Shown: positions 9,350 to 17,385 of the stretch, piece by piece
Layout: every line of letters starts with the position of its first letter
How positions within the stretch are numbered: the first letter of the stretch is position 1
Source of the DNA: Prado023 sp963818445
Lineage (GTDB): Bacteria > Actinomycetota > Actinomycetes > S36-B12 > CAIYMF01
Direction: 5' to 3'
Length of the DNA stretch: 64,000 nucleotides
Assembly: GCA_963818445.1 (NCBI GenBank)
Contig: CAWFSG010000014.1
Location: 16,045-80,044, forward strand
Translations under genes and position numbers: made by a program
The notes under the pieces: model-generated
Database searches by the model: none
What the model was told of the DNA's origin: nothing
The model's input: the letters and a program-made list of their open reading frames with translations, nothing else

Positions 9350-9568
9350 GCCCCGCACGGTAGGGCCGCCGGGCAGTCCTGCAGGGGGCCGCGCGGAGTC
9401 GTGTCGGCCAACCCTGGGCGAAGTCCCGGGGGACCGACATCCCTGGGGAACCCCGGCCGCGGTGATAACGCCTACCACAAGGGCGCTTCCGGGCCCGGTG
9501 CATCACACGATCCGGCCCTGTTGCCGGGCGTCCTCAACTGTTCATCTTCGGCCCCTATGGTGCAGACC

Positions 9569-9772
9569 ATGGCAGAGCAGAATGGCAAGACCGAGAAGAA
9601 GCTGTACACCGACTGGCGCGAGGCCGAGGCGCGGTATGCCGAGGTCCTGGCCGCGTTCGGTGGCGACGGCCCGCCGGCGAAGGTGAAGAAGGAGTCCGCC
9701 CTGGTGTTGTCCAAGGCGCGCAACAAGGCCGACCAGGCACGGGACAAGTTCTTCAAGCGGGCCCTGAAGTAG
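9569..9772 (+). CDS. small conserved actinobacterial protein, unknown function
   Basis: ATG 9569 begins MAEQNGKTEKKLYTDWREAE and gives 67 residues; ATG 9557 is four codons upstream in frame. The protein is charged, rich in Lys, Arg and Ala, predicted all-helical and without a membrane segment. It ends 12 bases before the stop of the convergent CorA gene. I do not recognise a named domain. Confidence 0.6.
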   Translation: MAEQNGKTEKKLYTDWREAEARYAEVLAAFGGDGPPAKVKKESALVLSKARNKADQARDKFFKRALK

Positions 9773-9784
9773 CCGGGTGCGCGG

Positions 9785-10948
9785 CTACAGCCAGTCGCGC
9801 CGCTTGAATACCACGTAGAGGCCCAGGCAGGTCGCGATCATGAGGGCCATGGCCATGGTGAACCCGTTGGGGGAGTCCAGCCCGGGCATGCTGGCGAAGT
9901 TCATCCCGTAGGCGGTGCCGATCAGGGTGGGGGCGAACAGGATCGCGGCCCATGCCGAGATCTTCTTCACCTCGATGCCCTGGGCGTGACTGGCCTCGGT
10001 CAGGGCGCGCATCTCCTCGTTCTGCTTCTGCGCGACCAGGGTCGCGTTCACGGTGAGCATGTCGCGCAGGATCTGGCTGAACCCGTCCACCCGGTCGCAG
10101 ACCTGCAGGTTGTGGTCGGCGACGTCGCGCAGGTAGCGGCGCATCTCCTCGTGGACCTCGTACTTGTCGAAGCCGTCCTGCAGCCCCTGCAGCATCGTGT
10201 TCAGCGGATGGGTGGCGCGACGGAACTCGATCACCTCGCGGGACAGCTCGTAGATCCGCCGGGAGACGGCGGCGTCCCCGGAGAAGATCTCGGTCTCGAT
10301 CTCGTCGATGTCGTTCTCCAGCCCGGCGACCACCGGGCCGTACCCGTCGACGACGCGGTCCAGGATCGAGTACAGGATCGCCTCCGGGCCCAGGGCCAGC
10401 AGGTCCGGTTCGCTCTCCATCCGCTCCCGCACCCCGGTCAGGTCCGGGGACTCGCTGTGGCGCATGCTGATCACGAAGTCCGGGCCCACGAACACGTGCA
10501 GCTCACCGAACTCCACCTCCTCGACGTCGTCGAGGTAGCGGGCCGCGTGCAGCACCACGAACAGGGTGTCGCCATACCGCTCCAGCTTCGGGCGCTGATG
10601 GGCGGTGATCGCGTCCTCGACCGCCAGCTCGTGCAGGCCGAACTCGCGGGCCAGCAGGGCCACGTCGTCGTGGGAGGGCCGGTACAGCCCCACCCAGGCA
10701 ATCGCACCGGGGTGCTTGCGCCGCGCGTCGAAGAGCTGCTGCAACGTCGAGCACGCCACGAGCCGCCGCCCGTCGCGGTAGAGGGACAGGTTCACCACCG
10801 AGGGCGGCTTCGCTCCTGCGGGGTTGACCGACTCAGTCGGGGTGGCGGGAGCTGCCACATTCACTGACCGCCCGCCCCGGTGCAGCAGACCGGGGCGCAG
10901 CAGGCCGGCGTGGATGTTCGGGGGTCGGGTCGGTCCGACCGTCGCCAT
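9785..10948 (-). CDS. corA: CorA-family magnesium/cobalt transporter
   Basis: The protein has about 387 residues. A large cytoplasmic N-terminal domain with many acidic helices is followed by two C-terminal membrane helices. The hallmark GMN motif is present in GTAYGMNFASMPG, and the following loop NGFTMAMALM leads into the last helix. CorA forms a pentameric channel for Mg2+ or Co2+ uptake. Two ATG codons stand in tandem (10951, 10948). GGGAG lies 5 bases before the second, which is chosen. The C-terminus FKRRDWL is typical of the family. Confidence 0.88.
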   Translation of the reverse strand: MATVGPTRPPNIHAGLLRPGLLHRGGRSVNVAAPATPTESVNPAGAKPPSVVNLSLYRDGRRLVACSTLQQLFDARRKHPGAIAWVGLYRPSHDDVALLAREFGLHELAVEDAITAHQRPKLERYGDTLFVVLHAARYLDDVEEVEFGELHVFVGPDFVISMRHSESPDLTGVRERMESEPDLLALGPEAILYSILDRVVDGYGPVVAGLENDIDEIETEIFSGDAAVSRRIYELSREVIEFRRATHPLNTMLQGLQDGFDKYEVHEEMRRYLRDVADHNLQVCDRVDGFSQILRDMLTVNATLVAQKQNEEMRALTEASHAQGIEVKKISAWAAILFAPTLIGTAYGMNFASMPGLDSPNGFTMAMALMIATCLGLYVVFKRRDWL

Positions 10949-11006
10949 CATCGCTCCCTTCAGCTCGCCCTGAATCGCTGCGAGAGCGATACCCGTGGTT
11001 CCTGGA

Positions 11007-11222
11007 TCAGAGGAGCTCGGCGTGCACGCCGAGCTGGTGGTCGTGTGTCCCGCCGAGCACTCCCTGCTCCCACGCGTACACCGCTTTGGTGATCGTGGAG
11101 TGCACGCCTGCGTCCTCCGGGTCCTCGTCGGGCCACCAACCCCCGAGCCAGTCGAGCAGCTCATCGGGCGAGCCGATGAGCGTGCGGCCGGTCGCCAGGT
11201 GGGTCACGCGCAGCCGGGGCAT
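11007..11222 (-). CDS. hypothetical protein, 71 residues
   Basis: From ATG 11222 the product starts MPRLRVTHLATGRTLIGSPD and includes LLDWLGGWWPDEDPED. It is acidic in the middle, with no membrane segment and no domain I recognise. It lies upstream of corA on the same strand, 59 bases away. A longer upstream start is possible but lacks a ribosome site. Confidence 0.5.
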   Translation of the reverse strand: MPRLRVTHLATGRTLIGSPDELLDWLGGWWPDEDPEDAGVHSTITKAVYAWEQGVLGGTHDHQLGVHAELL

Positions 11223-11351
11223 GCCCGGCACCCTAGGACGGGTCGGTGGCGGCCACGTTGACTCCAGGTGAACGGGCGACGACATCCCTACCGGACGGCG
11301 AGGGGGCACTCGGGGATCCGGGACCTCAGCCGGGGGGAATGCGACGACTCG

Positions 11352-11373
11352 GTGAACTCTGGGCGAACTCCGC
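11352..11373 (-). promoter_or_regulatory. possible PHO-box-like repeat, two 11-base units
   Basis: On the minus strand the units GCGGAGTTCGC and CCAGAGTTCAC contain GTTCG and GTTCA spaced exactly 11 bases. The site is about 85 bases before the cyclic-nucleotide-binding gene but points away from it. The match to the 11-base PhoP-type repeat is weaker than at 7954. Confidence 0.25.
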
Positions 11374-11457
11374 GACCAGTGGCCGGCTTCCGACCGGATC
11401 TCTGGTCAATCGCGTAGTAGTTTCACTGGATCCCGGCCCCGAGTACGAAAGACGGTC

Positions 11458-11860
11458 ATGAACCATCCGACACCCCAGGACCTGTTGCGGGTGCCGCTCT
11501 TCGCGGACCTGCCTGCCGACGCGGCTGAGATCCTCGCGCCCCGCTTCGACATCGAGCAGTACGACGCCGGGGCGCAGGGTGGTGCTGGAGGGCAGTTCGG
11601 GGTATGCCTTCTACGTCCTCGACGCGGGGCAGGTCTCGATCACCCATGAGGGGCAGGAGCTGCGGACGCTGAGCGCCGGGGACTTCTTCGGCGAGATCGC
11701 CATCCTCGGTGGGGGGCGACGTACGGCAACCGTGACGGTCACCGAGCCGGTCACAGCGTGGAAGATGTTCGGCACCGCGTTCCGCGAACTGGAACGGATC
11801 CGTCCCGACGTCGGCGCAGCACTTCAGGAAGCGATGCGACAGCGGCTGGCCACCGGGTAG
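11458..11860 (+). CDS. cyclic nucleotide-binding domain protein (no DNA-binding domain); frameshifted
   Basis: Starts at ATG 11458 with PTPQDLLRVPLFADLPADAA, the usual entry to a cNMP-binding fold. After DIEQYDAGAQ one surplus G in the GGG run at 11577-11579 changes frame. Removing it gives VVLEGSSGYAFYVLDAGQVS and the phosphate-binding region GDFFGEIAILGGGRRTATV. The Arg that binds the cyclic phosphate in Crp-type proteins falls in that region. The product, about 133 residues, ends after the final helix with no helix-turn-helix. It is probably a small sensor or regulatory subunit with unknown partner. Confidence 0.72.
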
Positions 11861-11965
11861 TAGCTGCGCCACGGATGCGGGGCGCAGCGTTCAAGCTCCA
11901 CCGCGGACATCATCGGTTCCAGCGCAGCTTCCGCTCGCCGCTGCAGATCGGCGGCGCCATCGGCC

Positions 11966-12766
11966 CTAATCGTTGCGGAACAGGGCGTCGACGTTCGGGA
12001 GCTGGTCGAATCGGGAGAACGTTCCCGTGGCCGAGATCTCCTGGGCGGCCTGGAGGAATCCCGCCCATGCGGTGCGCGCGAGGGTGCCCCCCACGCTGAT
12101 CCGCCGGACTCCCAGATCTGCTGCCTGGGCAACGGTGATGAACGGGGCGTTGATCAGTAGGTTCACCGGTGTGGGTGACACGGCCGCGACGATCGCTTCG
12201 ACTTGCTCCACTGTGTCGATCCGTGGGGCGTAGAGGCAGTCGGCCCCTGCTTCGGCGTACGCGCACAGCCGTCGGATCGTCTCCTCGAGGTCGGGGCGTC
12301 CCACGACGAAACCCTCGGAGCGGCCCGTGAGAAGAATGCCCGTGCCGCTGTGGTCGATCGCGCGGCGCGCGGCACGTATTCGCTCGACGGAGAGATCGAA
12401 CTCATGCAGCGGATCAGCGTCGTCGCCTGTGGCGTCCTCGATGGACAGCCCGGCGATCCCCGTGGCCGAGGCGAGGGTGACATTCACGCCGACCTGCTGC
12501 GGATCGACGGCATAGCCGCCCTCGAAGTCCGCATTCACGGGCACTTTCACGGCAGCGGCAACGACGCGCAGATGCTCCAGCACCTCATCGAGGGCGGTGG
12601 CACGGTTATCCGCACGACCCAACGTCCAGGCGAATCCGGCGCTCGTGGTTGCCAGTGCCGTGAAGCCCAACTGTTCCAGGGCTCGCGCGCTGCCCGCATC
12701 CCACGGGTTGGGCATCACGAAGCAACCGGAGGTATGCAGGCGATGGAACTCAGATGACCCGATCAA
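11966..12766 (-). CDS. isocitrate lyase / PEP mutase family protein
   Basis: A 266-residue TIM-barrel protein. CFVMPNPWDAGSARALEQLG opens the barrel, VPVNADFEGGYA carries the metal-binding acidic residues, and IAGLSIEDATGDD and ARRISVGG-like segments follow. These are features of the PEP mutase/isocitrate lyase superfamily, which makes or breaks C-C or P-C bonds next to a carboxylate. Close relatives are annotated as carboxyphosphonoenolpyruvate mutase or 2-methylisocitrate lyase-like. The KKCGH motif of isocitrate lyase is absent, and no phosphonate genes are nearby, so the substrate is open. Confidence 0.82.
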   Translation of the reverse strand: MIGSSEFHRLHTSGCFVMPNPWDAGSARALEQLGFTALATTSAGFAWTLGRADNRATALDEVLEHLRVVAAAVKVPVNADFEGGYAVDPQQVGVNVTLASATGIAGLSIEDATGDDADPLHEFDLSVERIRAARRAIDHSGTGILLTGRSEGFVVGRPDLEETIRRLCAYAEAGADCLYAPRIDTVEQVEAIVAAVSPTPVNLLINAPFITVAQAADLGVRRISVGGTLARTAWAGFLQAAQEISATGTFSRFDQLPNVDALFRND

Positions 12767-12828
12767 CCACGGTCATGCCACACCTCGTCTGCTCGTCCTC
12801 GGAGGTGGTTCCTCCGAAACGCCTCGGA

Positions 12829-13104
12829 TCAGTAGGTGCGTGTGTCCACTTCCGTGAGGATGTCGACCTCGGGGACGCTGATGACACCAGCCTCCTTCAT
12901 GGCCTCGGCGAGTGCCGGATCGGATCGGAACGCCGCGACGCTTGCTCCATCGGGGAAGTCGACCGAGACCACGACCGTGTTGCCGTCCTGGAACACGCGG
13001 TGCGAGGTCGCCCCGTGGCTCGTCCGCAGGCCCTCGTGGGAGTTGAAGCCGGCGAACCAGGCGTCGAAGTCGGTGACTTGGTGCTTCATCAGGAGCGTAC
13101 TCAT
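12829..13104 (-). CDS. small dimeric alpha-beta barrel protein
   Basis: The protein has 91 residues, starting MSTLLMKHQVTDFDAWFAGF and including VVVSVDFPDGASVAAF. The pattern of strands and helices and the DFDAW motif fit the stress-responsive or monooxygenase-type dimeric alpha-beta barrel fold. The catalytic role, if any, is unknown. It lies 62 bases upstream of the PEP mutase family gene on the same strand. A sequence resembling an iron box precedes it at 13125-13143. Confidence 0.6.
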   Translation of the reverse strand: MSTLLMKHQVTDFDAWFAGFNSHEGLRTSHGATSHRVFQDGNTVVVSVDFPDGASVAAFRSDPALAEAMKEAGVISVPEVDILTEVDTRTY

Positions 13105-13124
13105 GGCACATCTCGTCTCTAGAA

Positions 13125-13143
13125 GAAGGAAAGGCTCACCTTA
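13125..13143 (-). promoter_or_regulatory. possible IdeR/DtxR iron-box-like sequence
   Basis: GAAGGAAAGGCTCACCTTA matches 13 of 19 positions of the iron-box consensus TTAGGTTAGGCTAACCTAA by my count. It lies 20 bases upstream of the start of the small barrel protein gene. No iron-uptake gene is adjacent, so the match may be chance. Confidence 0.25.
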
Positions 13144-13277
13144 CTCACCCGGAGGGGCTGTGTCGACCGCCCCGGCACCCTCATCCCGCACAGGGTCAGC
13201 TGGCGGCCAGGACCCGGGCCAGGGCCGAGGCGACGGCGGCTGTCCCGGCCGCGCGGGTGAATGCAGTGGGTGTGCCC

Positions 13278-13724
13278 TCAGCGCGGGCCCACGGGTGCAG
13301 CGGGAGGCAGCTGCTGGGGGCGAGTCCTGATCATCGCGATCAGGCCGGATCCGAAGATCAGGGCGTTGACGACCGTCCATACAACGCGCCAGCTCGCCGA
13401 TGGCAGCGCCAGGGAGGTCATGCTGGCGTAGGCGGCGTTCAGGGTGGCGAACCACCCGATGGCGGCGACGAGCCAGCGGGGCGCGGACCGCAGCGGGCCG
13501 TCCCCGCCCCGGGCGAGGAACGCCATCGCGATCATCGCCCATTCGACCGCTCCGACCACATATATCGCGTCCCAGTACCACGGCTCGGTCGATGTCGGCA
13601 GTCCTCGCGCCATCCGGGACTGCGTGAAGAAGTCCCACGGGGCGCCCAAGAGGATGGCGATCTCGAACAGCACCACCCCGATGGACAGCCCCGCCGCGAT
13701 CCGCGCCGCCGTCCTGCCTGTCAT
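13278..13724 (-). CDS. integral membrane protein, four predicted helices
   Basis: The 148-residue product has hydrophobic segments near residues 8-28, 50-70, 80-100 and 110-132. The start ATG overlaps the stop of the upstream lipoprotein gene (ATGA), so the two form an operon. No named domain recognised. The C-terminus is Pro-rich and probably cytoplasmic. Confidence 0.6.
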   Translation of the reverse strand: MTGRTAARIAAGLSIGVVLFEIAILLGAPWDFFTQSRMARGLPTSTEPWYWDAIYVVGAVEWAMIAMAFLARGGDGPLRSAPRWLVAAIGWFATLNAAYASMTSLALPSASWRVVWTVVNALIFGSGLIAMIRTRPQQLPPAAPVGPR

Positions 13725-14198
13725 CAGCCCACGCCCGATCGGGTGACCGTCGCCGCGCAGGGCCCATAGCCCTTGTCACCGAACTCGTTCAGCCCGTCGA
13801 TTGCGATCGTGACGGTCTCGTCCTTGCCCATCACGAACGTCATCTCGCAGCCCTGGCCCTTGCCCTTGGCGGCCTCGGTCTGCTCGTCGGAGCCCGCCCG
13901 CACCATCAGGTCGAACTCGCCCTCGGGAAGTTGTCCGAGCGAATCCGCGAAGGAGAACGGCGACCCGGTCACGGTCGTGGTGAGGAACGTCCAGACCGGG
14001 GCCTTCTGCCCGTAGTCGACGTTCATGCTCATCTCGGCGGTCAACTCAGTGTTCTGCGCACCCACCAGGTTCGCCACCTCGACGGTCACGACTGTTCGTC
14101 CCGGTGGTGTCGACCTGCTCATCGGCGCAACTGCTCAGGCCGATGGCCAGCGGGACGCAGAGCGCGATCACAAGGCGGAGCCATCCAGATCTGCTCAT
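13724..14198 (-). CDS. putative lipoprotein; frameshifted
   Basis: ATG 14198 follows a strong GGAGGAGG ribosome site. The N-terminus MSRSGWLRLVIALCVPLAIG leads to LSSC, a lipobox-like end with Cys24. After CADEQVDTTGT the good frame changes near 14097 by an apparent one-base insertion and continues TVVTVEVANLVGAQNTELTA. The secreted part has about 130 residues, mostly beta-rich, with two Cys (GQGCEMTF, GYGPCAAT) that could pair. Function unknown. It is translationally coupled to the membrane protein gene downstream. Confidence 0.6.
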
Positions 14199-14458
14199 GA
14201 CGCACCTCCTCCTCCATCTCCAGCGTGCTCGGGCCGAACCGTCGGACTCCAGAGGCGTAGGGCCTTGGCCGGGCGAGTTGCCAGAGCCTGACGGCCGAGT
14301 CTCCAAGGCGGGGCCCGGTTGCCGTCGGTCAGGTGCTGAGCAGATGCGCGCCGACGTCGACGAACCGGCCGCCCAGCGGCGAGAGGTCCGACAGGGTCTC
14401 GTGGACAACGGGCGCCGAGCACGGCACCCTACCCTGTAGCGGACCTGAGGAGGCTGAC

Positions 14459-14878
14459 ATGCGCAGGACGACAGCGGTGGTGGCAGGAATGGTGTTGATG
14501 CTGGGCCCTGCGGGTTGTGGTCAGGACAGCGTCGAGGAATCCTCGGCAGAGTTGTGCGATTCCATCGCTGAACTGGAGTCGGGCGTGGTGAAGTTCCGCT
14601 CCATGCTGGAATCCGGCGCGACTCGCGACGAACTCTCGATCCAATTGAACTCCATCAGCGCGGAGACCAAGAACGTCGTGCTCGACGCCAAGGACCTGGC
14701 GCAGTCCGTCCAGGAGGAGCTGCAGGCGACGGGCGAAACCCTCAAGTCGGATGCTGACGAGCTCGTCGATGAGTCCTTGACCGACGCCCAGATCAAGACC
14801 GGCCTCGAGTCGGCGGTGGCCGAGTACGAGGCCGGCATCGCCTCCGTCAAGGCGCAGGCCGGGTGCTCGACTCAGTGA
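14459..14878 (+). CDS. putative lipoprotein with helical (coiled-coil) domain
   Basis: ATG 14459 follows a GAGGAGG site. A hydrophobic start (TTAVVAGMVLMLGPAGC) ends in a lipobox-like PAGC with Cys20. The mature part (139 residues in all) is predicted as long helices rich in Glu, Ser and Ala, with Cys at LCDSIAELE and near the end (QAGCSTQ). No known domain recognised. It is divergent from the lipoprotein gene at 14198 and convergent with the serine hydrolase gene. Confidence 0.65.
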   Translation: MRRTTAVVAGMVLMLGPAGCGQDSVEESSAELCDSIAELESGVVKFRSMLESGATRDELSIQLNSISAETKNVVLDAKDLAQSVQEELQATGETLKSDADELVDESLTDAQIKTGLESAVAEYEAGIASVKAQAGCSTQ

Positions 14879-14998
14879 ACGGCTGACCAGCCCTTCATCG
14901 GGAACTCCGAGAGCGTGGGCGCCTGTCGCCGGTCGATGGACTCGATGGGCACATGTGCGACCAGCCGAAGGACGCGGAGCGGGGATGGCCCAGGCGCT

Positions 14999-16225
14999 TC
15001 ACCGCTCCTTGAGCGCCTGGAGCAGAAGCAGGGGCACCTCGCCGGTGGCGACCTCGGCGTCCACCGAGTTGCGCGCGGGGGCGGGGACCAGGACGGCGAT
15101 CGCCACGTTGTCGGCCGTGGCCACAGCCAACTCACCGTGGTACGAGCCGTTGTCGCCGTTGTGCCCCACGAAGGCCTCCCCGCCTTGTACCCAAGCACCG
15201 GTGCCCAGGCCGTACCACTCATCGTCGCCGCCCGGGGGAATCATCTGCTCGACGAGTGTGGAGTCGATGACGTGCCCGCCGTAGAGCAGGTAGCCCCATC
15301 GGGCGAGGCTGGGCGCGTCGGCGGCGATGTCGCCTGCCGGCCCGGAGGAGGTGGCGATCGACCGTGAGGGCAGCCAGGGTCCGTCGTCGTCGACGGCGTT
15401 CAGATTGGGGTTCTCCTCGGCCACGGTCAGGGGCGGCTCGGGCTGCTGGGCGTCCTGGACCCAGACACGGGTGAGTCCGGCGGGCTTGATCAGGTCACGG
15501 GTGAGCGATGTGGCCAGCGGCTCGCCGGTGACCTTCTCGATCATCTGTCCGAGCACCCAGTAGTTCAGGTTGTTGTACTTCAGCTCGCCCACTGCGCCCA
15601 GACGCGGCCCGTCGGCGTCGGCCATCCCGATCGACTCGGCGGTGGTCCAACTCCGATCGAGATCGTCCGCGGCCGACTTCCACACCGCGTCGAGGGGGTC
15701 GAGGGGGAAGCCGCTGCGCATCCCGAGGACCTGGCGCACCGTTGCACCCTTGGTGTCGAACGGGACCGAGACATAATCGGTCACTGGGGCATCGAGGTCC
15801 ACCACCCCCTGGCCGACAAGGTGCATCACCTCGGCGGCCACGAACGTCTTGGTGATGCTGGCGATGGCCATCGCGGACTCGGCCAGCAACTCTGTTCCGG
15901 CGCCGTCCTGCCCGGCAGCGCCCTGCCAGGTTCCGTCCTCGGTCACCACGGCAGCGGTGATCCCGATGTTGTTGTCGCCACCTACCCAGTCGTCGATGAC
16001 AGCCTGCAGCCGTTCAGCCGCCGCCCTGGGAAGGGGTTTGTCACCAGGTGGTGGCGTCAACGGGGCCGACCCCGAGGGGGCGGCCGACGTCGCGGATGCC
16101 GCTGATGCGGGGATCGAGGCGCCGGAACTTCCCGTTCCCTGGTCCCCGCTCGACGTGCAGCCTGCAGTGACGCTGGCGACGAGGACCAAGCTCGCGACAA
16201 AGAGCGCGTGACGTCGCGTGCTCAT
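14999..16225 (-). CDS. serine hydrolase, class C beta-lactamase / penicillin-binding type, lipoprotein
   Basis: The 408-residue product begins with a lipoprotein signal peptide ending SVTAGC, then a Ser/Ala/Pro-rich linker to about residue 65. The beta-lactamase-type domain has the SxxK motif SITK (nucleophile Ser) in AMAIASITKTFVAAEVMHLV, the YxN-type KYNNLNYWVLGQMI, and GHNGDNGSYHGE as the third motif. Enzymes of this fold are D-alanyl-D-alanine carboxypeptidases, esterases or beta-lactamases; sequence alone does not decide. It should be anchored to the outer face of the membrane. Confidence 0.85.
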   Translation of the reverse strand: MSTRRHALFVASLVLVASVTAGCTSSGDQGTGSSGASIPASAASATSAAPSGSAPLTPPPGDKPLPRAAAERLQAVIDDWVGGDNNIGITAAVVTEDGTWQGAAGQDGAGTELLAESAMAIASITKTFVAAEVMHLVGQGVVDLDAPVTDYVSVPFDTKGATVRQVLGMRSGFPLDPLDAVWKSAADDLDRSWTTAESIGMADADGPRLGAVGELKYNNLNYWVLGQMIEKVTGEPLATSLTRDLIKPAGLTRVWVQDAQQPEPPLTVAEENPNLNAVDDDGPWLPSRSIATSSGPAGDIAADAPSLARWGYLLYGGHVIDSTLVEQMIPPGGDDEWYGLGTGAWVQGGEAFVGHNGDNGSYHGELAVATADNVAIAVLVPAPARNSVDAEVATGEVPLLLLQALKER

Positions 16226-16304
16226 CAGGTGTCACCGTCCATCCCAAGCGCCCGCGCAGTCGGTCTCTGGAAGTGTCAACCAACGCCGGGGCCACGGTCA
16301 ATGA

Positions 16305-16418
16305 GTGCGCGAGTGGGGACGTGTCGCCAGTCGCATCGCCACCGTGATCGGCAACGTCGGACCCGTCGACCTGCTGCGAATCCGCGAGACCCTGGCCCCG
16401 CTGCTCGACCTGCCGTAG
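16305..16418 (+). pseudogene. possible remnant of a PemK/MazF-like toxin C-terminus
   Basis: A 37-residue reading frame (GTG 16305) encodes REWGRVASRIATVIGNVGPV then DLLRIRETLAPLLDLP and stop. The ending resembles the C-terminal helix of actinobacterial PemK/MazF toxins. The catalytic N-terminal part and an antitoxin gene are absent, and a stop codon directly precedes the GTG. The rest of 16226-16533 shows nothing else. The match is from memory of the family and is weak. Confidence 0.28.
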
Positions 16419-16533
16419 ACGGCGCAGGCGCGGTGTGGGCCGAAAGCAGGTGCACGCGTGGTGGACGGGCAGCTCTCCCCAGGCTCGCTCACCACGCGTG
16501 ACTCCATCTGGTGGGCGGTGAGACCCTGACGGG

Positions 16534-17220
16534 GTGAAGAACTTCCTCCTCGGGGTCGGTGCGACCCTCGCTGTCCTCGCCCTGGGCCTCGTGGTCCTCG
16601 TCCTCTCCCTGGGCTCCGGTGCTTCCGGGGCTGCGGGTGGCCCCGCCTCGCCTGCTCCGACCTCGCCTGTTCCGACCTCGTCGGCGACCGTGGCCCAGCA
16701 GCCAAGCGACCTGGCCGAGGACGAGACCTGGCTGGGCGCTGTCGAGCTGCGCAGCCAGGACGTGGTCTCGGCCAAGGGCGATCTCGTGGACGTGGTTGCC
16801 ACCGGGTCGGGCGTGCGGTTCTCGCCGGCTGGGCTGGAGGCGCAGCTGCTCGACATCGATGCGACGATTCCGTTCGCCACGGTCGCCGAGCAGGTCGGCC
16901 AGGACGTCACGGTGTACGACGCCGGCAACGGCAAGACCGGCGTCGAGCGCCAGGTCACCATCCTGGGCCGTGACATCACCCTCCAGGCGACGGGCACGGT
17001 GAGTGCGGACGGCGGCCAGCTGCTCATCGAGCCGGAGACCGTCGACCTCGGTGGCCCGGCGTTCCTCGACTCGGCGGCCAGCGCCCTCGCCCGCAGCCTG
17101 GCCACCATCCGCCAGGACGTGGCCGGCGTGCCGGAGGGGATGTCGCTCCTGGCCGTCCAGGTGACTCCCGAGGGCTTCGACGCCCAGCTCACCGGTACCG
17201 ACGTGGTCATCGGCAACTGA
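16534..17220 (+). CDS. LmeA-like protein (DUF2993), membrane-anchored
   Basis: Starts at GTG 16534. The 228-residue protein has an N-terminal membrane helix (LLGVGATLAVLALGLVVLVL), a Pro/Ser/Thr-rich linker to residue 60 and a beta-rich DUF2993 domain. Segments such as SGVRFSPAGLEAQLLDIDAT and LLAVQVTPEGFDAQLTGTDV are typical. LmeA of mycobacteria is a periplasmic phospholipid-binding protein needed for lipomannan maturation. Here the protein stands alone, next to a STAS fragment, so the precise role is inferred only from the family. Confidence 0.72.
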   Translation: MKNFLLGVGATLAVLALGLVVLVLSLGSGASGAAGGPASPAPTSPVPTSSATVAQQPSDLAEDETWLGAVELRSQDVVSAKGDLVDVVATGSGVRFSPAGLEAQLLDIDATIPFATVAEQVGQDVTVYDAGNGKTGVERQVTILGRDITLQATGTVSADGGQLLIEPETVDLGGPAFLDSAASALARSLATIRQDVAGVPEGMSLLAVQVTPEGFDAQLTGTDVVIGN

Positions 17221-17236
17221 CGCGGAAGGCGCACGT

Positions 17237-17380
17237 CACGGTCGAGGACTCCGCGTAGCCCGGCTGACCTTCAGCCGCGCGGTCGGGGTGCTGGACGTCA
17301 TCGGCGAGGACCATGTGTTCCCGACGATCGAGCTGGCGGTGCAGCACGTCGAGGGGACCTCCGGGGCCACCCGGCCGTAG
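17237..17380 (+). pseudogene. remnant of a SulP/STAS domain C-terminus
   Basis: The frame ending at TAG 17378-17380 encodes LRVARLTFSRAVGVLDVIGE followed by DHVFPTIELAVQHVE. This matches the last strand and helices of STAS domains in SulP transporters, where GxxDxIGEDxxFPTxxxAV is typical. There is no start codon, ribosome site or upstream part; the LmeA gene ends just before. The two complete SulP proteins in this window have a different ending (KIGEDHMWHTI), so this comes from another SulP family member. Confidence 0.55.
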
Positions 17381-17385
17381 CGGAC

